Assembly (NCBI GenBank): GCA_963846885.1
Contig: CAWJXS010000002.1
Coordinates: 1 to 64,000 of the forward strand
Source: RPQJ01 sp963846885
GTDB taxonomy: Bacteria > Pseudomonadota > Gammaproteobacteria > Steroidobacterales > Steroidobacteraceae
Length of the DNA: 64,000 bases
Direction: 5' to 3'
This document shows positions 53,836 through 61,853 of this stretch, piece after piece. Made by a program: the position numbers and the translations under genes. Numbering within the stretch: the stretch's first letter is position 1; every line of letters starts with the position of its first letter. Under the pieces are notes generated by a model, which searched no databases, was not told the DNA's origin, and worked only from the letters and a program-made list of their open reading frames with translations.

Positions 53836-56172
53836 TCAGAACTGCCAGAGCACGCCGATCGACGGCACGAGCGGCAGCCAGTGCCGCAGCTCGCGGTCGA
53901 GCGTCGATGTGCCGTCTGTCGTGCTGTAGGTGATGTCGGTGCAGCAGGGGTTGCGACGGTCGAGCGCGTTGGTGATCTCGCCGTGCAGCGTCAGCGTGCC
54001 GCGCGGCAGCGTCCACTGGTGGCTCACGCGGACGTCCACCGATCCGAAGTAGCTGTACCGCGCGTCGTTGCGGGCGCCCTGCACGACGTTGCCCTGCGCG
54101 TCGAGACCGATGGGCGTGACGGGCCAGCCCGTGTGGTACTGCGTGGCGAGCGTGGCCTGCCAGGGACCGCTCGACCACAGCAGCCCGGCGTTGACGGTAT
54201 GCGTCTGGTCCCAGCTGCGGCGCACCTGTGATCCGCTCACCCGGTCGGTGACGCGCGCCCAGCCATAGCCCAGCCAGCCGCTCCACGCGTCGACGGGCCG
54301 GCGCGTGAGCAGCAACTCGGTGCCGGTCGCGAGCGCGGACGCGGGCGCGATCGCGACGCGGTCCCAGCGCAGTTCGGGCGCCAGCGACAGCGGGTCGTAC
54401 AGGCTCTCGAAGCGCGTGCGCAGGTCGGTGTAATCCTTGCGATACGCCTCGATGCGCAACGCATAAGCGGGGGCGAGGTCGTGCTCGAGCCCGACGATCA
54501 GGTGGTCGGCGCTCTGCGCGGGCGAGAACTCGTCGATGCCATCCTCGACGGGCAATTCCTCGATGCCCTGGAACTGCTGGAAGCGACCCCAGCTCGCGAG
54601 CAGGCGGGTGTGATCGCTGACCTTCCAGGCCAGGTTGAATCGCGGCGCGAGCTGGTCGTCCGCGTCGGCACCGTAGGTTTCCTCGTCCCACCGCAATCCC
54701 GCCTCGACGGTGAGCGAATCGGTGAGCCTGCCGCGCACCGTGTAATACACCGCGAAGTGTTCACCGGCAGGCTCGGGCGCGAGCGCGCGGGTAAAGCTCT
54801 GCGCCTGCACGCCTGGAAAGGGGTAGCCCACGGCGAAGTCCACCGCGCTCTCGTAATCGTAAGTGGCATCGAGCCAGCGCACGTCCACGCCGGCGCGCTG
54901 CAGCCAGCGGTCGGTCGCGTAGCTCGCGTCGAACTTCAGCCCCAGCACATCGTAATCGCGTTCGTCATTCACGAAGCCGACGCGCTGGCCGGGCTCCAGC
55001 ACGCGTGCCTCGCGTTGCGCGCCCACGTCAGTGAAGGAGACCAGCGCGGTTCCCGACAACTGCTCCGACCAGTCGTGCGTGAGCGTGCCCCACAGGTACG
55101 TGTTGGAGTAGCTCGCATCCGCGTGCTCGGTCTCCTCCGAGTTATTGATCTCGGCCTCGTCGTTGGCCAGCAGTGCGTGCAGGCTCCCGCGGGTCGCGGG
55201 GGACCACTCGTAGTCGACCCGCACGAATCCGTCCAGGTACGTCGGCTCGCCGATTTCCGACCGCAGGATGTCCGCGACCTCGTCGAGGTTGCTGCGGCGA
55301 ATCGAGGCGAGCCACTGGCCGCGGCCCTCGGCAAAGCGCTGCGATGCGAGCGCCGTCGAATGCATGAGGCTCAGCCCCAGTTCGTAGTACTCGTCCGCTG
55401 CCGGCCGCAACGAGCGTGCATCGATGATCGCGCTCATGCGATCCCCGTACTCGGCAGTGAATCCGCCCGCGTACACGTCGAGACTCTCGACGATGCGCTC
55501 GTCGAGCACGCTCGACGGACTCTGCAGCAGCCGCAGGTGAAAGGGCTCGTAGAGGGGCAGGCCGTCGAACATGACCAGCGTCTCGTTCGTATCGCCGCCC
55601 CGGATGTGCGCGAGCCCGGAGAGCCCGTTGCTCGCGGCGCCCGGCAGGCGATGCACTGCCTTGAGCGCGTCTTCCGCGAGGCGCGGCAGCGCCTCCAGTT
55701 CTTGCTGCGACAGAAAGGCGTGCACTTCCGGCACGTCGGTTGCGAGCGAGTAGCGGCTGGCAGTGACGACGATCGCGACGATGTCCGTCGTCGGTGTGCC
55801 GGCCGCAGGCAAGGCCCGCACCGCGGGCGTGGTCGGTTCAGCCTGCGGCACGATCGAATAGATGTTGCCCTCGACGCGTCGCAGTTGCAGGCCCAGCGGA
55901 GCCAGGACCTGTGCGATCGACTCGAGCGCGGGGCCTGCCGTCGGCTCCGTAGCCTGGATGGCCGTGGGCGGCACGACGGCAGACGTGTAGACCAGTTGGA
56001 GGTTGCCCGCGGCGGCGAGCTCGGCGAGCACCGCCTGCACCGGACGGCCACGGAACGGTGCGGCCGCGTAAGCGCCGCTGGCGACCGTTAGGGCGCCGCA
56101 AGCGGCCAGCACAGCGAGAGAGGCGCCCTTGATCGAGGCGCGGCGCGGGAGTCGTGGCTTGCAGGTGGGCAT
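53836..56172 (-). CDS. TonB-dependent outer-membrane receptor with STN signalling domain
   Basis: 778 residues from ATG 56172. Signal peptide to about residue 37 (ending AYAAAP). An STN domain follows (about 39-105: FRGRPVQAVLAELAAAGNLQLVYTS, ending EGNIYSIVP), as in FecA-type transducers. The plug contains LAHIRGGDTNETLVMFDGLPLY and YAGGFTAEYGDRMS, then a 22-strand barrel ending in Phe (PSIGVLWQF). It would import a ligand with TonB energy and signal to FecR. The ligand is unknown; nothing in the gene marks it as a siderophore receptor. Confidence 0.9.
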   Translation of the reverse strand: MPTCKPRLPRRASIKGASLAVLAACGALTVASGAYAAAPFRGRPVQAVLAELAAAGNLQLVYTSAVVPPTAIQATEPTAGPALESIAQVLAPLGLQLRRVEGNIYSIVPQAEPTTPAVRALPAAGTPTTDIVAIVVTASRYSLATDVPEVHAFLSQQELEALPRLAEDALKAVHRLPGAASNGLSGLAHIRGGDTNETLVMFDGLPLYEPFHLRLLQSPSSVLDERIVESLDVYAGGFTAEYGDRMSAIIDARSLRPAADEYYELGLSLMHSTALASQRFAEGRGQWLASIRRSNLDEVADILRSEIGEPTYLDGFVRVDYEWSPATRGSLHALLANDEAEINNSEETEHADASYSNTYLWGTLTHDWSEQLSGTALVSFTDVGAQREARVLEPGQRVGFVNDERDYDVLGLKFDASYATDRWLQRAGVDVRWLDATYDYESAVDFAVGYPFPGVQAQSFTRALAPEPAGEHFAVYYTVRGRLTDSLTVEAGLRWDEETYGADADDQLAPRFNLAWKVSDHTRLLASWGRFQQFQGIEELPVEDGIDEFSPAQSADHLIVGLEHDLAPAYALRIEAYRKDYTDLRTRFESLYDPLSLAPELRWDRVAIAPASALATGTELLLTRRPVDAWSGWLGYGWARVTDRVSGSQVRRSWDQTHTVNAGLLWSSGPWQATLATQYHTGWPVTPIGLDAQGNVVQGARNDARYSYFGSVDVRVSHQWTLPRGTLTLHGEITNALDRRNPCCTDITYSTTDGTSTLDRELRHWLPLVPSIGVLWQF

Positions 56173-56252
56173 GGGTAGGCCCGAGCCATCGCGACGGCCG
56201 GACCGCACGATGGTAACGGACTGTCGCCCACGCGACTATTGCGCCGTTGCAC

Positions 56253-57290
56253 TCAGCGGTCGACGCGCTCCACGCGGATCTGAGCACCCGCGATGCGGTG
56301 CTGCAGTCCCGGCTCGGAGGCCAGCACCGCCGCCACGGCGGCCTCGGGGGGCAGCCCTGCAATCGAACCCTTGAGCTGCGTGAGCTCGGCCTCGCGTGCG
56401 GCGTCGGCCGACGTGTAAACCAGCTTGCGGCCTGTTTCCCGTGCAGCCCAGGTCAGGAACTCGTCGAGCGAACGTCCCTCGATGGCGAACCCGGGTGCGA
56501 GCGCCTCTGCCCAGCGCCAGGCCTCGCCGTAGGAGGGCACGGACGTGCGCGTCACGGCTCCGTTGCCCAGCAACGTGAGCGCTTCGCCGGCACGTGCGGT
56601 CAACGGCGCCCCAGGGCGCTGAATCGACACGGTGCCCTCGCGCACCACCACCTGCAGGCCGCCGTCGACGAGGGCAGCGGAGTATTGCGTGCCGAGGTGA
56701 CGCACGTCGCCCAGCGGCGTGCCGATCACGAAGGTCTCGCTGCCGGAGTCGCCGTGTCCCGCATCCACATACACCTGGCCGCCTACCAGCGACGCGCTCG
56801 CGTCGCCCGTGAAGGCCACCTGCGTGGCGGCATCCAGACGCAACTCGAGGCCGTCGGCGCGACGCAGCGCGATACGGCCGGAACTCGTGGTGCGGATTTC
56901 GTCGCTGGCGGCGACCTGCGCGCCCGCCGCCAGGGGCTGCCAGTCCGTCGACTGCTCGTGGCGAACCTCCGCCGTGCCGGTGATGCGCGCCACGGTCGCG
57001 ACCGGCTCCCCGGTTCCGTTCCAGCGCGGCACGGCGATCCCCACCGCGATCGCAACCGCGGCGACCGACGCCGCGAGTGCCATCCAGGGTTGCACGATCC
57101 GCCGGCGCGCCGGCGCCTGGCGGGCCACTGTCGCCCGCCATTCAGCGGCGACCGCCGCGCGTACTGCAGCCGCGGCGTCAGCGGGGGGCTGCGGTCGTGC
57201 GCCCACCGCGCGCAGCAGGGCGGCCAGGTCGGCCTCGTCACCCTTGCCGTCGTCCGCGCCGTCGCGCTGCATGTTTTCGTGTTCTGTCAT
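56253..57290 (-). CDS. FecR-like anti-sigma/sigma regulator with C-terminal STN-like domain
   Basis: 345 residues: cytoplasmic N terminus (1-68), one membrane helix (about 69-88), then the periplasmic FecR domain (about 100-250, with RTTSSGRIALRRADGLELRLDAATQV and FVIGTPLGDVRHLGTQYSA). The last 75 residues (SLDEFLTWAARETGRKLVYTSA and the rest) look like an STN or secretin-type fold. It should pass the receptor signal to the sigma factor. It lies 10 bases after the sigma gene and 80 bases before the receptor gene. Confidence 0.87.
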   Translation of the reverse strand: MTEHENMQRDGADDGKGDEADLAALLRAVGARPQPPADAAAAVRAAVAAEWRATVARQAPARRRIVQPWMALAASVAAVAIAVGIAVPRWNGTGEPVATVARITGTAEVRHEQSTDWQPLAAGAQVAASDEIRTTSSGRIALRRADGLELRLDAATQVAFTGDASASLVGGQVYVDAGHGDSGSETFVIGTPLGDVRHLGTQYSAALVDGGLQVVVREGTVSIQRPGAPLTARAGEALTLLGNGAVTRTSVPSYGEAWRWAEALAPGFAIEGRSLDEFLTWAARETGRKLVYTSADAAREAELTQLKGSIAGLPPEAAVAAVLASEPGLQHRIAGAQIRVERVDR

Positions 57291-57300
57291 GTTCTCGTTC

Positions 57301-57924
57301 TCATGTTCCGAGGCTGGCGAGCACGTCGTTGGCCGACGCGCCGAAGACAGCCTCCACCCCTTCCCGGAATGCGATGCGCGCACGCGCCAGCAATGACTGC
57401 GCCGCGGTTTGCCCGATGCCGAGCCGCTCGCCGATCTCCTCGACCGAGCGGCCTTCGACGTACTTCCACTCGAGTGCTTCGCCGTAGCGATGCGGCAGGC
57501 GATCGAGCACGGCGTGCACCAGGCGCGCGAGTTCGGCGCGATCGGCGCCATGCAGCGGATCGTCGGTCATGGGCGCTTCGAGCGACTCGAGCGCGGAACG
57601 AACCTCGTCGCTGTCGTCGATCAGCACCACTTTCGACGTGTGCCGGCGCTGGCTGCGGACGTGGTCGGCAATCTGCCGCCGGCAGATCTGGCACAGCCAG
57701 GTGAACAGCGTCGCCTCGCCGCGCCAGTCGCCGATCGCGCGCATCGCCTTGATCAGCGTGGACTGCACGACGTCCTTGGCGGCGTCCGCATTGCGGTTCA
57801 TGCGCGGCAGCGCAAAACGGTAGACGCGCGGGAAGTACGTCTCGAAGAACGTCGTGAATGCCCGCTCATCGCCGGCAAGCATCGCGGTCACTAGCGCGCG
57901 GTCGTCCTTCACGTCTGTATCCAT
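57301..57924 (-). CDS. ECF-type RNA polymerase sigma factor
   Basis: 207 residues. Region 2 covers about residues 20-95 (FTTFFETYFPRVYRFA, DAAKDVVQSTLIKAM, FTWLCQICRRQIADH). Region 4 covers about 130-190 (LDRLPHRYGEALEWKYVEGRSVEEIGERLGIGQTAAQSLLARARIAFR). With FecR and the TonB receptor it forms a classical cell-surface signalling unit. The promoter-like motif upstream leaves only a few bases of leader before ATG 57924. Confidence 0.93.
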   Translation of the reverse strand: MDTDVKDDRALVTAMLAGDERAFTTFFETYFPRVYRFALPRMNRNADAAKDVVQSTLIKAMRAIGDWRGEATLFTWLCQICRRQIADHVRSQRRHTSKVVLIDDSDEVRSALESLEAPMTDDPLHGADRAELARLVHAVLDRLPHRYGEALEWKYVEGRSVEEIGERLGIGQTAAQSLLARARIAFREGVEAVFGASANDVLASLGT

Positions 57925-57936
57925 GGTTGCACGCGA

Positions 57937-57964
57937 GTAAGACGCTGCGGCCCACGCAAATCAA
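57937..57964 (-). promoter_or_regulatory. ECF-like promoter motif for the sigma-FecR-receptor operon
   Basis: On the minus strand: TTGATTTGC (57964-57956), 12 bases, GTCTTAC (57943-57937). The spacing suits an ECF promoter, and GTCTTA resembles the GTC-type -10 elements of such promoters. The identical two-part sequence at identical spacing faces the opposite way upstream of the hemolysin-family gene. Autoregulation is the simplest reading. Confidence 0.65.
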
Positions 57965-58013
57965 CCGCCGACCTCCGCACGGGGTCTGCGGCCGGCTGCC
58001 CGGGGTGATGCAA

Positions 58014-58042
58014 CCTATTGAATTTAATTAAGTTATTGAGAT
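58014..58042. other. AT-rich patch in the divergent intergenic region
   Basis: A stretch of about 29 bases, including TTGAATTTAATTAAGTTATTGA, is far more AT-rich than its surroundings. It lies between the two ECF-like promoter motifs and could bind a nucleoid protein or a second regulator. Beyond this and the two motifs I see nothing in the 203-base gap. Confidence 0.35.
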
Positions 58043-58058
58043 CTTCGTGAGCAGCCGA

Positions 58059-58086
58059 TTGATTTGCCTCGCGGCCACCGTCTTAC
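58059..58086 (+). promoter_or_regulatory. ECF-like promoter motif for the hemolysin/acyl-ligase/diiron operon
   Basis: TTGATTTGC (58059-58067), 12 bases, GTCTTAC (58080-58086), the same motif as upstream of the sigma operon. The predicted transcript would start near 58093 and leave a leader of about 35 bases. This suggests that the neighbouring ECF sigma factor also drives this operon. Confidence 0.65.
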
Positions 58087-58127
58087 CGCGGACCGCCCCG
58101 CAAAAGAAGCGGACCTGAGGAGTCGAC

Positions 58128-58817
58128 TTGGAAGCCACCGATATCATGCGCGCAGCCCCCCGCCCGACATTGCAGCAGCGCGCAGCCAGCGAACTGCGTG
58201 CCCTGGGGGGAGACCTGCAACTGCAGCCCGTGCGCGCCGGTGAATCCAGCCGGGCCGAGCTCGAGGCCTACGTGCAGGCTCGCTTTGCGGTGAAGCATGG
58301 CGCCGAGGTGCGCACCTTCATGCCCACGCTGATCTCCTTCCGCGACCGTCAGGGCGAACTGCGCGGCGTGGCCGGCATTCGCAGCGCCGCTGAAGGCGCG
58401 CTCTATCTCGAGCAGTATCTCGACCAGCCGATCGAGGCCCGCCTGCAGGCAGGAGTCCAACTCCACTCCATCGACCGCGGCGGTGCCCGTGCGATTCGTC
58501 GCGACGAGATCGTGGAGGTCGGCAACCTTGCCGGGGCCAGCTGTCGCGCCGCCGTGCGCATGGTGGCGCAGTTGCCGGTGTTCCTCATGCAGCGCAAGTA
58601 TTCGTGGATCGTGTTCACTGCCACGAGCGCGGTGCGGCAGATTCTCGAGGGCTTCGGCGCGCCGCTCATCGAGCTGGGTCGTGCTGACGCCACCAACGTG
58701 GCAGGCAGCGCCGACTCCTGGGGGCGGTACTACGAGACCGACCCGCGCGTCTTCGCAGGCTACCTCCCGGATGCCGACCGGCTCGCAGGTTTCGCGCACC
58801 GGTCCCGCGGTCACTGA
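58128..58817 (+). CDS. Thermostable hemolysin family protein (GNAT-related)
   Basis: 229 residues matching the thermostable-hemolysin family (FMPTLISFRDRQGELRGVAGIRSA, ALYLEQYLDQPIE and the RRDEIVEVGNLA block). This family is, to my knowledge, related to GNAT acyltransferases, so an acyl-transfer role is as likely as lysis. No signal peptide. TTG 58128 is preceded by GAGGAG at good spacing; ATG 58146 is the alternative. Its stop overlaps the acyl ligase start, the first of several coupled junctions in this operon. Confidence 0.8.
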   Translation: MEATDIMRAAPRPTLQQRAASELRALGGDLQLQPVRAGESSRAELEAYVQARFAVKHGAEVRTFMPTLISFRDRQGELRGVAGIRSAAEGALYLEQYLDQPIEARLQAGVQLHSIDRGGARAIRRDEIVEVGNLAGASCRAAVRMVAQLPVFLMQRKYSWIVFTATSAVRQILEGFGAPLIELGRADATNVAGSADSWGRYYETDPRVFAGYLPDADRLAGFAHRSRGH

Positions 58818-60311
58818 TGTTGCTGCAGGCCCTGCAACAGGCGCCCCCGGGCGCCCTCGCGCTCGTCGACGGCCAGCGCACGGTGTCGTATGGCGCGCTG
58901 CCCTCGCTGCTCGAACACGAGTTGCAGTGGCTGCGCGCCAGCGGCGCCGAGCGTCATGCATTGCTGGCAGAGAATGGCGTGCCATGGGCACTCGCGGACC
59001 TCGCGCTGCACGTGGGCGAGATGTTCGCCGTGCCGCTGCCGGGCTCCTTCACTCCTGCGCAGATGACGCACGCACTCGACGATGCGGGCGTCGATGCCGT
59101 GCTCACCGATGACCGGTCGCATGCGCAGGGCTTGTTGACGGGCTGGGTCGACGACGGCCCGTCACCCGTGTCGGGGCTGCATCGTTTCCGTCGCCGCCTG
59201 GACGGTAGCCAGCGTCCCGTCGCACCCGTTGGCACCCGCAAGGTGACCTACACGTCCGGCAGCACCTCGAACCCCAAAGGCGTGTGCCTCTCCGGCGCCG
59301 CGCTCGAGGCCATTGCCGCAGCCGTTGCGGACGCCACGCGGGTGTTGCCCATCGCAAGGCACCTCTGCGTCCTGCCCCTGGCCACGCTGCTCGAAAACGT
59401 GGCCGGCCTCTATGCCCCCCTGCTGCGCGGAGCGACTTGCGTGCTGCCGCCGTCGCGGGTCACTGGCATGAGTTACCGCGGCCTCGACGTAGCCCGCCTG
59501 CTCGCGACGCTGACGCGCGAACGTCCCCAGAGCCTGATCCTCGTGCCCGAACTGCTGCAGGTGTCTGGTCACCGCAGTCGAGCAGGGATGGACGTGCCCG
59601 GACTCGCTGCGCTTCGTCGCCGTCGGCGGCGCGAAGGTTGCGCAGTCGTTGCTGGCACGCGCCGACGCGGCGGGCATTCCCGTTTACGAAGGCTATGGCC
59701 TCAGCGAATGCGCGTCCGTGGTCTGCCTGAACACGCCGGCTGCGCGCCGTGCGGGCACCGTGGGTCGACCACTGCCGCACGTCCGGATTCGCATCGACGA
59801 AGCGGGGCAGGTGCACGTCGCAGGCAACGCGATGCTGGGCTACCTCGGCGACCGCATCCAGGGTGGGCCGCGAACAGCCAGCGACGAGGTCGCGACCGGC
59901 GACATCGGGTCGTTCGACGCCGACGGCTACCTGCAGCTGCAGGGCCGGAGCGGCAATCGCTTCATCACGAGCTTCGGCCGCAACGTGTCGCCCGAGTGGG
60001 TCGAATGCGAGGTCGCACAGCGCCTCGGCAGTCGTCCCGTGCTGGCTTACGGCGAGGCGCGACCCTTCGTCGTGTTGCTGGTGGGAGCCACGGCGCAGGA
60101 CGTGCCCGACGCGGCCGTCGCAACTGCCATCGACGCGGCCAATGCGTCCCTGCCCAACTATGCGCAGGTACGCCGCTGGGCGCGCGCGCCGAGTCCTTTT
60201 TGTTTTGAGGACGGCACGCTGACGGCCAACGGCCGCCTGCGTCGCCGCGAAATTCACGCCCGCTCGGCGAGCCTGCTCGATGGTCTGTACCGGGCCGAGC
60301 CCGCCTCCTGA
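58817..60311 (+). CDS. AMP-forming acyl-CoA/acyl ligase, frameshifted
   Basis: About 498 residues after repair. The P-loop YTSGSTSNPKGVCLSG lies near residue 142; after the shift come YEGYGLSECASVVCLN and the hinge region TGDIGSFDADGYLQLQGR. The frame breaks after LLQV near 59563 and resumes at LVTAVEQGWTCPDSLR; one extra T, or two bases lost from GTGTCGCTGG, explains it. The C terminus contains GTLTANGRLRRREIH with the catalytic Lys replaced by Arg (expected Gly-Lys, seen GRLRR), a point to check. It activates a carboxylic acid, probably a fatty acid, for the next enzymes. Confidence 0.85.
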
Positions 60312-60326
60312 CCCCTGGAATCCCCG

Positions 60327-61019
60327 ATGCATCTCTACGAACGATTGCGCAGCGAGACCGTCAAGGAGCGCGACTATCTGCTCGCCGCGCCAGCCATCCA
60401 GCGCGCGCTGGCAGGTAACGTCGACCGCAACCTCTATCTCGAGTTCCTGACCCAGGCCTACCACCACGTCCGGCACACGGTGCCGCTGCTGATGGCGGTG
60501 GGCTCGCGCATTTCGCCGCGGCATGAATGGCTCAGCGAGCCGATCCTGCACTACCTGGACGAGGAGCGCGGTCACGAGCAGTGGATCCTGAACGACATCG
60601 CGAATGCGGGCGGTGACCGGGCGGCCGCTGCTGCGTCGCAGCCGTCCATCGCCACCGAATGCATGGTCGCGTACGCCTACGACACCGTGCAGCGGCGCAA
60701 CCCGCTCGGCTTCTTCGGCATGGTGTTCGTGCTCGAAGGCACCAGTGTCGCGCTGGCGCTGAACGCAGCTGGCCGCATCCAGTCGCAACTGCAGCTGCCG
60801 ACCAATGCGTTCAGTTACCTGCGCAGCCACGGCGAGCTCGACCAGGAACACGTGGGCGACCTCGAATCCATACTCGGCCACCTCGTCGACGAGGACGACT
60901 GCGAAGCGGTCATCCGCTGCGCCAAGGGCGTGTTCTGGCTCTACGGCAACATGTTCCGCAGTCTCGAGGCCGACGCTGCCCTGCGGCGCGAGCCCGCGAC
61001 GGTGAGGCTCAGCGCATGA
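60327..61019 (+). CDS. Iron-containing redox enzyme, haem-oxygenase-like diiron oxidase (HDO) family
   Basis: 230 residues, all helical. Candidate metal ligands are in the pattern of HDO enzymes such as UndA and CADD: Glu80-x2-His83, Glu137, and His168-x3-Asp172-x2-His175. YHHVRHTVPL and FVLEGTSVALAL are also typical. Known HDOs oxidise amino acids or fatty acids (UndA makes 1-alkenes from fatty acids). It follows the acyl ligase by 15 bases and overlaps the SDR by ATGA. The substrate is unknown; a fatty acyl derivative is the best guess from context. Confidence 0.82.
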   Translation: MHLYERLRSETVKERDYLLAAPAIQRALAGNVDRNLYLEFLTQAYHHVRHTVPLLMAVGSRISPRHEWLSEPILHYLDEERGHEQWILNDIANAGGDRAAAAASQPSIATECMVAYAYDTVQRRNPLGFFGMVFVLEGTSVALALNAAGRIQSQLQLPTNAFSYLRSHGELDQEHVGDLESILGHLVDEDDCEAVIRCAKGVFWLYGNMFRSLEADAALRREPATVRLSA

Positions 61020-61843
61020 AGGCCGCAGCCATGCGGGTACTGCTCACGGGCGCCAGCGGCGGCATCGGTTGTGCATTGGCGCTCGAACTGCAGGCCCGCG
61101 GCGCCAGCGTGCTGCTGGTGGGCCGCGATCCCGTCGCGCTCGAGCGGGTAGCGGCGCGACTCGGCGGTCGCAGCCCGTCCGTCGACTGGCACGCGGCGGA
61201 CCTTGCGACGACTGCGGGCCGTGCCACGGTGGTCGCCGCGGCGAGTCAGTGGGGCGGCACGGGTTGCAACGTGCTGGTCAACAATGCGGGTCTCGGCGAT
61301 TTCCGCATGATCGACGAACTGGACGACGCTGCGGTGGAGCGCCTGTTCGCGATCAACGCGGTCGCGCCCATCCAGTTGACGCGTGCGCTGCTCGGCCACC
61401 TGCGTGCCCAGCCCGCGGCCGCGATCCTGAACGTAGGTTCCGTCTTCGGCAGTCTCGGCTATCCCGGCTTTGCCGCCTATTCCGCGACGAAGTTCGCGTT
61501 GCGCGGCTTCTCCGAGGCCTTGCGCCGTGAACTCGCGGACTCGCGCATCGGCGTGCATTACTTCGCGCCGCGTGCGACACAGACCGAGATGAACGCCGCA
61601 GCGGTCACGGCGCTGAACACCGAGCTGGGTGTCGCGATGGATCTGCCGTCCGCGGTGGCCAGCGCGGCGTGCAACCTGCTCGAGGCCGGCGGCCGCAGCG
61701 CCGTCTTCGGCTGGCCGGAACGCCTGTTCGTCCGCATCAACGCACTGCTGCCTGGAGTCGTCGACGGCTCGCTGCGCAAGCAACTGCCCGTCATCCGCCG
61801 CCACGCGGCCAGCGCCGTCGCGGCGCGTGCCATCCATCCCTGA
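61016..61843 (+). CDS. Short-chain dehydrogenase/reductase
   Basis: 275 residues of the classical SDR type: TGASGGIG (residues 11-18) for NAD(P), NNAG, catalytic Ser in NVGSVFGS and YSATK near residue 155. The last 60 residues (RSAVFGWPERLFVRINALLPGVVD) resemble SDRs acting on lipid or polyketide substrates. ATG 61016 overlaps the diiron gene, so it is probably the next step on the same substrate. Confidence 0.92.
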   Translation: MKAAAMRVLLTGASGGIGCALALELQARGASVLLVGRDPVALERVAARLGGRSPSVDWHAADLATTAGRATVVAAASQWGGTGCNVLVNNAGLGDFRMIDELDDAAVERLFAINAVAPIQLTRALLGHLRAQPAAAILNVGSVFGSLGYPGFAAYSATKFALRGFSEALRRELADSRIGVHYFAPRATQTEMNAAAVTALNTELGVAMDLPSAVASAACNLLEAGGRSAVFGWPERLFVRINALLPGVVDGSLRKQLPVIRRHAASAVAARAIHP

Positions 61844-61853
61844 GGTATTGCCC

